From assembly GCF_006546835.1 (NCBI RefSeq), contig NZ_VICB01000005.1, positions 248,001 through 312,000 on the forward strand: a stretch of 64,000 nucleotides of DNA, given 5' to 3'. The notes below the pieces were generated by a model. That model saw only the letters and a program-made list of their open reading frames with translations, was not told the origin of the DNA and ran no database searches. The position numbers and the translations under genes were made by a program. Below, in pieces: positions 1 to 7,611 of this stretch (position 1 is the stretch's first letter; the number at the start of each line of letters is the position of its first letter). Source of the DNA: Actinomyces johnsonii. GTDB taxonomy: Bacteria > Actinomycetota > Actinomycetes > Actinomycetales > Actinomycetaceae.

Positions 1-428
1 TCTCCCACATCATCGGTACCGGTGACGTCGAGGTGATGGAGGAGCTGGCGGCCTTCGTCTCCCCGAGTCGCCTGGCCCTGGCCGGCCTGCACTCCTGGAC
101 CGAGGACGACTACCCGAACATCGCCAAGTGGGGACTGCACGCCTTCGGCCCGGCCGACCTGCGCGACTCGACGACGCCCCTGCTGAAGTGGTTGGAGACC
201 ACCGGGTGCAGCCGCGTAGCCGTCCATCTGGACGTCGACACCGTGGACGCCGACGAGGTCCGGCTGGGACTGGGCTACGATCGCGGCGGCCTGAGCGTGA
301 CCCAAACCAACCGCGCGGTCAGGGATCTGGGGCGGGCGGCCGACGTCGTCGGCCTGACGATCGCCGAGTACGTGCCCCGGCAGGTCGTCTACCTCGCCCG
401 CCTCCTGGAGGAGCTGCCGCTTCTATAA
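1..428 (+). CDS. Arginase/agmatinase-family protein, C-terminal part
   Basis: The gene enters from the left edge; the reading frame is open from base 3 and stops at 426-428. The visible residues include HLDVDTVDADEV, which fits the metal-binding Asp-x-Asp region of ureohydrolases (arginase, agmatinase, formimidoglutamase), where Asp residues hold the binuclear Mn centre. An upstream SHIIGTGDVEVMEEL stretch and the tail LTIAEYVPRQVVYLARLLEELPLL (helical, family-like) agree. The usual final Asp-Pro of the motif is Asp-Ala here. Substrate cannot be told because the N-terminal half is missing. It is convergent with the next gene. Confidence 0.72.
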   Translation, partial: SHIIGTGDVEVMEELAAFVSPSRLALAGLHSWTEDDYPNIAKWGLHAFGPADLRDSTTPLLKWLETTGCSRVAVHLDVDTVDADEVRLGLGYDRGGLSVTQTNRAVRDLGRAADVVGLTIAEYVPRQVVYLARLLEELPLL

Positions 429-474
429 GCGATCGGGACGAGGCCGCCCGAGCTCGCCTCCTGAGTGACAGGCG

Positions 475-885
475 TCAGTCGGTGACGATCTTGGCGCCGG
501 TGGTGTTCTTGGCCGCATCGATGGTCCCCAGATCGGTGACGCTGGGGAAGCCGGCATTGCGCATGACGGCACTGGCCATCTTGGGCTGGTCATCAGTCCC
601 GTAGAGCTGGTACTGGGAGTTGCGGTCCAGTCCCGAGAGCTCCTTCGGGAAATCGCCGGAGGAGAAGTCATAGTTGACGGCCCCCTCCAGGTGCCCCTGC
701 TTGTACTCCTCGGCCGAGCGCAGGTCGATGATGACCACCGGGCCGGTGGCCTTCGCATCCGCCGGGGCGGTGTGCTTCGTGGCGGAGGTGCTGGAGCCAG
801 AGGAGCCCGAGCAGCCGGTCAGCGCCAGTGCACCGCAGGAGACGAGCAGGATAGAGGTGGCCAGGACGCGGATGGGGCGTTTCAC
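475..885 (-). CDS. Rhodanese-like lipoprotein lacking the catalytic cysteine
   Basis: This is a 136-residue protein with a lipoprotein signal: basic start MKRP, hydrophobic stretch, lipobox LTGC with the acceptor Cys at about residue 25, then a Ser/Gly-rich linker. From about residue 48 it has a rhodanese fold pattern (VVIIDLRSAEEYKQGHLEGAVNYDF). In active rhodaneses the loop after the next strand is Cys-rich (CxxGxRS); here that place reads YQLYGTDDQPKMASAVM, with no Cys. It should therefore be anchored outside the membrane and unable to do persulfide chemistry by the usual route, perhaps binding or structural. It is convergent with the arginase-family gene. Confidence 0.8.
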   Translation of the reverse strand: MKRPIRVLATSILLVSCGALALTGCSGSSGSSTSATKHTAPADAKATGPVVIIDLRSAEEYKQGHLEGAVNYDFSSGDFPKELSGLDRNSQYQLYGTDDQPKMASAVMRNAGFPSVTDLGTIDAAKNTTGAKIVTD

Positions 886-1085
886 AGACGGTTCCTTCGA
901 GAGTCACGCGGCTTTGTCGAGCCTGGATGGGATCAGGTGGGCTGCTGGATCAGCGTGGTTAAGGCTCTGTGTTGGGAGACTCGGGGTGGGAACAGGGTCA
1001 GGGCCTTCAGAAACGAGGATAAACGGGTTCTGGTGGGAACCGGCAGTGATACTCAGCGAACCGTTGCGTGAATCTACAATCCACG

Positions 1086-1349
1086 TCATTCGCCGGCGAG
1101 CAGGCTCGCGGTCTCATCCTGGAAGAGCAGGGCGACCTCTCTGAGCTTCTCGCCGTGTCGACGGGCGTGGTGAGCGCAGAAGAAGAGCTCGCCGGTCAAC
1201 ATGACGACCCGGACGTAAGCCTGTGCATCGCAGACGTCGCAGCGGTCGGCCGTGGTCAACGGGCGCTCTGAGGAGTCGGTGGCAGAGGCGGTCTGCTCGT
1301 CCAGGGTGGTCACCGCCTGAGCGGCGGTTGAGATTCCGGTTGTGCTCAT
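1086..1349 (-). CDS. Small Cys/His protein of DUF7455 type
   Basis: An 87-residue protein whose second half (TTADRCDVCDAQAYVRV, then a CAHHARRH motif) matches a small actinobacterial family I recall as DUF7455. The CxxC pair and the Cys-His-His cluster suggest one zinc site. The chosen ATG is at 1349; another in-frame ATG at 1358 is equally possible since neither has a clear Shine-Dalgarno sequence. The open frame extends further upstream, but that part has noncoding character. Function is unknown. It is divergent from the gene starting at 1543. Confidence 0.7.
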   Translation of the reverse strand: MSTTGISTAAQAVTTLDEQTASATDSSERPLTTADRCDVCDAQAYVRVVMLTGELFFCAHHARRHGEKLREVALLFQDETASLLAGE

Positions 1350-1542
1350 GGGCCGCATTGCATCACGCCTGAGGACTCGCCGGTCGACCGAAAGGGCCGT
1401 TTCCGCCTGAGGCGCACGTGCTTTCGCCCACGGCGCACCGCCGTCATGGCGCACCTCACCGTGGAGTTGACCGATCGGGTGAATGCTGGAGGTGGTTTCG
1501 GCGGGTTGCCAACGGACGGAAATCGGGAGGGGAGCAGTCAGG

Positions 1543-2334
1543 ATGTCGGTGGTGCAGGAGTTCCGCAACCGTGAGATCGCGCGCCTGGAGCGCTCGGGAT
1601 GGGCGACCAACGCGGCTCTTCGCGAGGTGCTGGACGCCGTGGGCCTGAGGCCACCGGCCGAGGTCGTGGCCGAGTGCCTGGATGAGGACGCGGACAGTGC
1701 GAACAACGTGGCCGGTGGAAGCGCTGGAAGCCGCTGGGAGCGGGCCGAACGCGCGGTCGCCCATCTGCGCGAGCACTTCGCCTCCTTCCGCTTCGCCGAC
1801 GACGTCGACTATGGGCTCCTGGCGATCCCGGCGATCGACCGGCTCGACACCCGCGGCGCCATGGATCCCCGCATCCGCTGCGGCCAGCGGCCCGACCTGG
1901 TCGAGGATTTCGTCGACCCGGCCCTGGGAGAGGGTGCTGACCTCGCTGACCTCACCGGCACTGTCAAGGCCACGCTGGGCCAGGACGGCTGGACGGTGGT
2001 GGCTGGCGTCGTCGGCCAATACGGGATCTCGGCGGGAAGCTACGAGGAGATCGCCGCAGCCCCCGCGGAGCGCTTCGAGGTCGACGGCGTTGACACCCGC
2101 GCCCTCATGACCCGCCAGATCTGGGGCGCCCGCCTGCTGCAGTGTCCGCCAGGGCTCGTCCCCGACTCCGACTACGCCGAGCGGTGGACCTTCACCCTCT
2201 TCCCGGCCGAGGGCCTGGTGGAGGGCCGGGCCGTCTCGGGAACCGTGCTCAAGAAGCGGGTGCGCTTCCGCCTGGGGAAGGCGGACCGTGGAATCGGCAG
2301 CGCCCGCGTGAGCCCCGCGCTCCCGCTTGACTGA
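1543..2334 (+). CDS. Conserved-looking protein of unknown function
   Basis: A 263-residue soluble protein I do not recognise. The ATG at 1543 is chosen because a strong GGGAGGGGAG ribosome site lies about 8 bases before it; the longer open frame from 1483 lacks this. There is no signal peptide or membrane segment. The N-terminus (QEFRNREIARLERSGW) looks helical, the middle is acidic, and the C-terminus is basic (KKRVRFRLGK). Third codon positions are G/C-rich, so it is clearly coding. It sits in front of parE with a 109-base gap. Confidence 0.65.
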   Translation: MSVVQEFRNREIARLERSGWATNAALREVLDAVGLRPPAEVVAECLDEDADSANNVAGGSAGSRWERAERAVAHLREHFASFRFADDVDYGLLAIPAIDRLDTRGAMDPRIRCGQRPDLVEDFVDPALGEGADLADLTGTVKATLGQDGWTVVAGVVGQYGISAGSYEEIAAAPAERFEVDGVDTRALMTRQIWGARLLQCPPGLVPDSDYAERWTFTLFPAEGLVEGRAVSGTVLKKRVRFRLGKADRGIGSARVSPALPLD

Positions 2335-2443
2335 ACGATCCGGCGGCGCCGGATGGCCCGACGGTGGCATGACGTATGACGCCACACGCCTCCCCGCGGC
2401 GGGGCACGAGGCGCGGGCGGTGCTGATCGGCTAGATTCCCAGC

Positions 2444-4696
2444 GTGCCCTCATCCGAGAACAAGACCAGCCGGGGTGACTACTCCGCCCGCCACCTCTCC
2501 GTCCTGGAGGGGCTCGAGGCCGTGCGCAAGCGCCCGGGAATGTACATCGGCTCCACCGACCAGCGCGGGCTTATGCACTGTGTGTGGGAGATCGTCGACA
2601 ACGCCGTCGATGAGGCCCTCGAAGGGCAGGGCGACGACATCTCGGTGACCGTCCACGACGACGGCTCCATCGAGGTGCGCGACAACGGGCGCGGCGTACC
2701 CGTCGACATCGAGCCCTCCTCCGGCCTGACCGGCGTCGAGCTCGTCTACACCAAGCTGCACGCCGGCGGGAAGTTCGGCGGCGGCTCCTACGGCGCCGCC
2801 GGTGGCCTGCACGGTGTGGGCGCCTCCGTCGTCAACGCCCTGGCCGAGCGCATGGACGTCGAGGTCGACCGCGGCGGCAAGACCTACGCCATGAGCTTCC
2901 ACCGCGGCGAGCCCGGCATCTTCGACGACTCCGCCGGGCGCAGTCCCTCCTCGCCCTTCACCGAGTTCACCAAGGCCTCCGAACTGCGCGTCATCGGCAA
3001 GGTGCGCCGCGGCGTGAGCGGCACTCGCGTGCGCTACTGGGCCGACCCTCAGATCTTCCCCAAGCCCACGGAGTACGACGCCGCCGCCTTGCGCGCCCGG
3101 CTGCGCCAGACCAGTTTCCTCGTGCCCGGACTCACCCTGCGCCTGGAGGACCGGCGCCCCGAGGCCGAGGCCATCGCGGCCTCCAGCACGCCCGCCGCCG
3201 ACGCCGGCGAGACCGACGACGCCGTCCACGAGGTCACCCTGCGGGCGGCCGCCAAGAACGCCACCGAGAACCGCGGCGACCTGTTCGACACCGGCGCCGA
3301 TACTGGCGTCGAGGTCTTCCAGGCCCTGGGGGGCACCGCGGACTTCGTCGACTTCCTGGCCTCCGACGGCTCGGTCACCGACACCTTCCGCCTCACCGGC
3401 CAGGGCACCTACACCGAGACCGTCCAACAGCTCGACCGCACCAGCGGCCACCTGCGGCCCGTGGAGGTCGAGCGCACCTGCACCGTTGACGTCGCCCTGC
3501 GCTGGGGGATCGGCTACGAGACCACCGAGCGCTCCTTCGTCAACATCATCGCCACCCCCATGGGCGGCACCCACCTGACCGGTTTCGAGCAGGCCCTCAC
3601 CAAGGTGCTGCGCAAGCGCATCGAGGCCGACTCCCGGGCCCTGAAGATCACCTCCAAGGACGGCCGGGTCGAGAAGGACGACATCATGGCGGGCCTGACG
3701 GCCGTCATCACCGTGCGCGTGCCCGAGCCCCAGTTCGAGGGCCAGACCAAGGAGGTCCTGGGCACCGGCCCCGTGCGCCAGATCGTCTCCAAGGTGGTCG
3801 AGCGCGAGCTCACCGCCCTGCTGACCTCCTCCAAGCGGGACCTCAAGACCCAGGCGCGCGCCCTGGAGGAGAAGATCGTCGGAGAGATGCGCGCCCGGGT
3901 CTCGGCCCGGCTGCACAAGGAGATCACCCGCCGCAAGACCGCCCTGGAGACCTCCTCCCTGCCCGCCAAGCTCGCCGACTGCCGCAGCGACGACGTCGCC
4001 GCCTCCGAGCTGTTCATCGTCGAGGGCGACTCCGCCCTGGGCACCGCCAAGAACGCCCGCAACTCCGAGTTCCAGGCGCTCCTACCGATCCGCGGTAAGA
4101 TCCTCAACGTGCAGAAGGCCTCCCAGGCCGACATGCTGCGCAACGTCGAGTGCTCGGCCATCATCCAGGTGGTCGGCGCAGGCAGCGGACGCACCTTCGA
4201 CATCGAGGCCGCCCGCTACGGCAAGGTCATCCTCATGACCGACGCCGATGTCGACGGCGCCCATATCCGCACTCTCCTGCTGACCCTCTTCTTCCGCTAC
4301 ATGCGCCCCATGATCGAGGCGGGTCGGGTCTTCGCGGCCGTCCCACCCCTGCACCGCATCGAGGTCTCCGGTTCGGGACGGCGCAAGAAGGAGATCATCT
4401 ACACCTACTCCGACGAGGAGCTGGTCACCACCCTGCGCCGCCTGGAGCGCTCGGGGCGCAGCTTCAAGGAGCCCCAGCGCTACAAGGGCCTGGGGGAGAT
4501 GGACGCCCATCAGCTCGCCGAGACCACTATGGAGCCCCAGCACCGCACCCTGCGGCGCATCACCCTGGGGGACGAGGCCCAGGTCATGGAGGCCGAGTCC
4601 GTCTTCGAGCTCCTCATGGGCTCATCGGTCGAGCCCCGCCGCGACTTCATTGTCGAAGGCGCTCGTGATGTTGATCGCGAGCGCATCGACGCCTGA
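2444..4696 (+). CDS. parE: DNA topoisomerase IV subunit B (ParE-type)
   Basis: A 750-residue type IIA topoisomerase ATPase subunit. The GHKL ATPase domain shows EIVDNAVDEALEG, DNGRGVPVDI and GLHGVGASVVNAL. The TOPRIM part shows FIVEGDSALGTAKNARNSEF, LMTDADVDGAHIRTLLL and the QRYKGLGEM motif. EGDSALGTAK in place of the gyrase-like EGDSAGGSAK, and the partner subunit encoded at 7612-10167, point to ParE rather than GyrB. It would drive ATP-dependent strand passage and decatenation with ParC. The start is GTG at 2444, giving MPSSENKTSRGDYSARHL. The assignment as the second topoisomerase rather than gyrase is firm in type, less so in exact substrate preference. Confidence 0.93.
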   Translation: MPSSENKTSRGDYSARHLSVLEGLEAVRKRPGMYIGSTDQRGLMHCVWEIVDNAVDEALEGQGDDISVTVHDDGSIEVRDNGRGVPVDIEPSSGLTGVELVYTKLHAGGKFGGGSYGAAGGLHGVGASVVNALAERMDVEVDRGGKTYAMSFHRGEPGIFDDSAGRSPSSPFTEFTKASELRVIGKVRRGVSGTRVRYWADPQIFPKPTEYDAAALRARLRQTSFLVPGLTLRLEDRRPEAEAIAASSTPAADAGETDDAVHEVTLRAAAKNATENRGDLFDTGADTGVEVFQALGGTADFVDFLASDGSVTDTFRLTGQGTYTETVQQLDRTSGHLRPVEVERTCTVDVALRWGIGYETTERSFVNIIATPMGGTHLTGFEQALTKVLRKRIEADSRALKITSKDGRVEKDDIMAGLTAVITVRVPEPQFEGQTKEVLGTGPVRQIVSKVVERELTALLTSSKRDLKTQARALEEKIVGEMRARVSARLHKEITRRKTALETSSLPAKLADCRSDDVAASELFIVEGDSALGTAKNARNSEFQALLPIRGKILNVQKASQADMLRNVECSAIIQVVGAGSGRTFDIEAARYGKVILMTDADVDGAHIRTLLLTLFFRYMRPMIEAGRVFAAVPPLHRIEVSGSGRRKKEIIYTYSDEELVTTLRRLERSGRSFKEPQRYKGLGEMDAHQLAETTMEPQHRTLRRITLGDEAQVMEAESVFELLMGSSVEPRRDFIVEGARDVDRERIDA

Positions 4697-4782
4697 CCAA
4701 CGCGTCAGGTCTCGGTAATTCCTTAAGGTAGCCTCGGTAACCTTCGCGTCACGGCCCCCCTGACGGCCGGGCGCAGCATCAT

Positions 4783-4802
4783 CGGTTCCTACCGGTTCCT
4801 AC
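4783..4802. repeat. Two 10-bp direct repeats before the GNAT gene
   Basis: CGGTTCCTAC occurs twice head to tail, followed by a partial third copy (TCGTTCC). A separate pair of CTCGGTAA repeats lies 22 bases apart at 4711 and 4733. Both are in the 135-base gap between parE and the GNAT gene. Their spacing near one and two helical turns would suit a regulator, but nothing more can be said. Confidence 0.35.
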
Positions 4803-4831
4803 TCGTTCCGCACTCATGAGGGAGGTGCACC

Positions 4832-5884
4832 ATGGCGCCTGGTTACGGCATCCGCCGGGCCGGCTCTTCGCCGTGGCCCATCCTGCGCCCTGGGCCCCGT
4901 TCGGCCCTGTCGCGCGAGCTGTCCTGGCGCCCTCTGGGCCCCGAGGACAACCACGAGCTGGCCGAGCTCATCGCTCGGGCCGAGGCCGTCGACAACCCTC
5001 CCTACCGCACCAGCGAGCAGGAGACGGCCGAGTATTTCATCGACCCCACCTACTCCGGGGTCGCAGGCCGCGACGCCGACGGCGTCATGCGCGCCTTCGG
5101 CCTGGTGCGGTTGCGGCCCGCCGGAGAGATCTACGCCTCCATGACCGGCACCGTGGACCCCGCCGTGCGCAAGCGCGGCATCGGCCGTGCCCTCCTGCAC
5201 TGGCAGGCCGAACGGGCCCGCCATCTCGTGGGCGCCGAGCGGGCCGGTTTCGTCCCGGGCAGAGGCTCGACCCAGGTTCCCGCGCACGTGGTCACCACCG
5301 TCTTGGAGGACGACGAGCGCATGCAGGGCCATCTCAAGGACATGGGGTTCGAGCCGATGCGCTGGTACCGCGAGGTGCGCCGCTTCCTCGGCGATGAGAT
5401 CCCCGAGGTGGACCTGGATGGGTTCATCACCATCGACCCCTGGACTCCCGAGATCGACGGCGACGTCCGGCGCGCCTACGACCAGGCCATGGCCGAGACC
5501 TGGAAGGCCGAGAACATCACCCCCGAGGACTGGACCGCCGGTAGCGCCTACTTCGCCCCCCAGTGGAGCTTCGTGGCCATGGACCGCTCCGGTGACCGGG
5601 CCCGCGTGGCCGGATACCTGCGTTCGGGCCGCTACGAACAGGACTGGGAAGCCCTGGGCTGGCGCGAGGGATACACCGACGTGCTCGGGGTCTTAAGCGA
5701 CTACCGCCACCGCCGGATTGGGCCCGCACTGCTCGTGGCCGCCATGCGCGCCTACGCGGCTGACGGCATGGAATACGCCGCCGCCGGCGTCGACACCGAC
5801 AACCCCAACGGCGCCGTGGACCTGTACGAGTCCCTGGGCTACGTGCCCACCCGAGGAACCATCCTCTACGCCCTCGACGTCTGA
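4832..5884 (+). CDS. Tandem GNAT-domain acetyltransferase
   Basis: A 350-residue protein with two GNAT-like halves. The first has an acetyl-CoA-binding pattern VRKRGIGRALLHW near residues 111-123; the second has YRHRRIGPALLVAAM and the closing DTDNPNGAVDLYESLGY near residues 290-335. This two-domain layout resembles mycothiol synthase (MshD), but I cannot show substrate residues. The ATG at 4832 follows GGGAGGTGCACC, a good ribosome site. It lies between the parE and parC genes and is convergent with the amidohydrolase gene. Confidence 0.75.
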   Translation: MAPGYGIRRAGSSPWPILRPGPRSALSRELSWRPLGPEDNHELAELIARAEAVDNPPYRTSEQETAEYFIDPTYSGVAGRDADGVMRAFGLVRLRPAGEIYASMTGTVDPAVRKRGIGRALLHWQAERARHLVGAERAGFVPGRGSTQVPAHVVTTVLEDDERMQGHLKDMGFEPMRWYREVRRFLGDEIPEVDLDGFITIDPWTPEIDGDVRRAYDQAMAETWKAENITPEDWTAGSAYFAPQWSFVAMDRSGDRARVAGYLRSGRYEQDWEALGWREGYTDVLGVLSDYRHRRIGPALLVAAMRAYAADGMEYAAAGVDTDNPNGAVDLYESLGYVPTRGTILYALDV

Positions 5885-5888
5885 GCAG

Positions 5889-5902
5889 ACCGCCCGGGCG
5901 GT
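5889..5902. terminator. Short palindrome between convergent genes
   Basis: A perfect 14-base palindrome (ACCGCCCGGGCGGT) fills the 18-base gap between the GNAT gene and the convergent amidohydrolase gene. It could act as a short two-way terminator, though there is no loop and no T-run. Confidence 0.35.
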
Positions 5903-7546
5903 TCAGATGCGCTGATGGGCCACCGCGCCGGCCACGATCGTGGCCAGGGGACGCACCCGGGCCAGCTCCTCGGCCCCAAGGCGCAGGGGATCCTCTGCCA
6001 GGAGCACCAGGTCGGCCGGGCAGCCCACCGCAACCGGGCCGGCCCCGTTGACGCTGGCCGCCAGGGCCTCCTCGGCTGTGAGTCGCTGATCCGGTGACCA
6101 CACTGAGCCGTCCGGCGTCTTGCGCCCCACCGCCGCCGCCATCGCCAACCACGGGTCCAGCGGCGCCACCGGCGCATCCGATCCCAGTTGCAGCAGTGCC
6201 CCGCCAGCCACCATGTCCGCGAACGCGTAGGTGCGCCCCTCCAACCCCGGCCACACCCGGCTCACGGCCGCCCAGTCGTCGATGAGGTGGGCCGGTTGAA
6301 CCGACAGCTCGACGCCGCACGCCACGAGGCGCCTGAGGGCCCCATCGGGTTCATCGAGGGCGTCAGCGGGCAGCAGCTGGGCGTGCTCCAGGCGCCCGGC
6401 GGCTCCGGAGAGCGCGAAGGCGGCGGCGACGTCGTCGACGGCCGCGTCCCCGATGGCGTGGATAGCCATCTCATAACCCTGTTGGGCGGCCCGGGCCATA
6501 AGGTCGGTGAGCTCGGCCCGGTCGATATTGACCACGCCGCAGGCGTGCTCCAGGCCCAGCTCGGTCGGGTAGGGCTCGCACATATGCGCGCTGCCCGAGC
6601 CCATCGATCCGTCGGCGATCACCTTGAGCGGCCCCTGAACCAGCACCGCGGAGCCATCGGGCAGGTGCGGTGAGCCGGCCAGTTCGGTCCCGGTGCGCAG
6701 GCCCTTGACGATCCAGCGTTCCAGCTTGTCGCGGTAGACCCCGATACGGATACGGGGCAGCACCTCAGGAAGAACGCCCTGGGCCGCCATGGTCTGTAGG
6801 CGCCGCGGCCAGTCGCCGGGGTCCTCCGACCAGCTCATATCGACCACGCCGGTCACGCCCCGGGCCAGCATGTCGGCCAGGACCTGCCGATAGCCGGATT
6901 CCCGCAGCTCACGTGTCCCCGGAACCTCATCGAGCCGGTCCAGCAGGGCGAACCACGGATCTTCCTTGAGCGGCGCCCCCGGATCTTGGGCACTGGCCCC
7001 CGGCAGGCCGAAGACGCGCAGCGCCGCGGAGTTCAGCCACCCGGAGTGCACGTCCCCGGAGATGAGCAGGGTGGGAATCTCCCCGGTGACGGCGTCGAGC
7101 TCGGCGACGGTGGGAACCCGGGGCCAGTTGGACAGGCGGTGCCCGAAACCCTGGATCGTGACTGGCTCGGCGCCGGTCGGCAGGTCCCGCAGCTCCTTGG
7201 CCACCAGTTCCAGCGCCTCCTCGGCGTTACGGGTGGCCAGCGTATCGATGCGCGCCGAACGCGCCGCCTCCATGTCCAGATGGGCGTGCGCGTCCCACAG
7301 ACCGGGGATGAGAAAGGCCCCACCCGCATCCAGTACCTGCGCCCCGGGCGCTCGGAGACCCCGCCCCACCTCGACGACGCGGCCGCCCGCCACGTGCACG
7401 TCGCCTGGCTCACCCGGGCAGGGCGGCGTATCCAGGGAGCTTGGGACCGAACCGCCACGGCGCAGCGCGCCCAGCTCGGTGCGGGAGCGGAAGGGGACGA
7501 TGCGCGCGTCCCTGATCAGCAGGTCTGCGGATGGTAGATCGACCAT
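5903..7546 (-). CDS. Amidohydrolase, YtcJ-like
   Basis: A metal-dependent hydrolase of the amidohydrolase superfamily, about 547 residues from the ATG at 7546 (another ATG lies at 7564). Visible metal-site motifs are GLWDAHAHLDM (HxH), a later EMAIHAIGDAAVDD and the terminal GSDAPVAPLDPW with its Asp. This order and the spacing match the YtcJ group, whose substrates are mostly unknown. No signal peptide is present, so it is cytosolic. It is divergently placed to nothing and ends 18 bases from the GNAT gene; parC is upstream on the same strand. Confidence 0.82.
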   Translation of the reverse strand: MVDLPSADLLIRDARIVPFRSRTELGALRRGGSVPSSLDTPPCPGEPGDVHVAGGRVVEVGRGLRAPGAQVLDAGGAFLIPGLWDAHAHLDMEAARSARIDTLATRNAEEALELVAKELRDLPTGAEPVTIQGFGHRLSNWPRVPTVAELDAVTGEIPTLLISGDVHSGWLNSAALRVFGLPGASAQDPGAPLKEDPWFALLDRLDEVPGTRELRESGYRQVLADMLARGVTGVVDMSWSEDPGDWPRRLQTMAAQGVLPEVLPRIRIGVYRDKLERWIVKGLRTGTELAGSPHLPDGSAVLVQGPLKVIADGSMGSGSAHMCEPYPTELGLEHACGVVNIDRAELTDLMARAAQQGYEMAIHAIGDAAVDDVAAAFALSGAAGRLEHAQLLPADALDEPDGALRRLVACGVELSVQPAHLIDDWAAVSRVWPGLEGRTYAFADMVAGGALLQLGSDAPVAPLDPWLAMAAAVGRKTPDGSVWSPDQRLTAEEALAASVNGAGPVAVGCPADLVLLAEDPLRLGAEELARVRPLATIVAGAVAHQRI

Positions 7547-7611
7547 AAGCCACTCTAGGCACATCCGGCCTGCATACGCGCAGTTTCAGGAAGACCTGGT
7601 CGGCATCGCGA

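Noticed and set aside
2450..3916. Long minus-strand open frame opposite parE
   Set aside because: It has Gly/Val/Asp/His-rich low-complexity translation typical of the complement of a high-G+C gene, and parE is unmistakable. The same holds for 7774-10221 (+), 17983-19368 (-), 24644-26518 (-), 29646-31250 (-), 44810-46403 (-) and 57174-59486 (-).
2444..4696. parE as gyrB
   Set aside because: The TOPRIM motif reads EGDSALGTAKNARN and a ParC-type subunit gene is nearby; gyrB would normally be beside recF/dnaA.
4711..4740. Iron-regulator (DtxR/IdeR) box at TTAAGGTAGCCTCGGTAA
   Set aside because: Only the left half resembles the consensus (TTAGGTTAGGCTAACCTAA); the right half does not match, and no iron gene follows.
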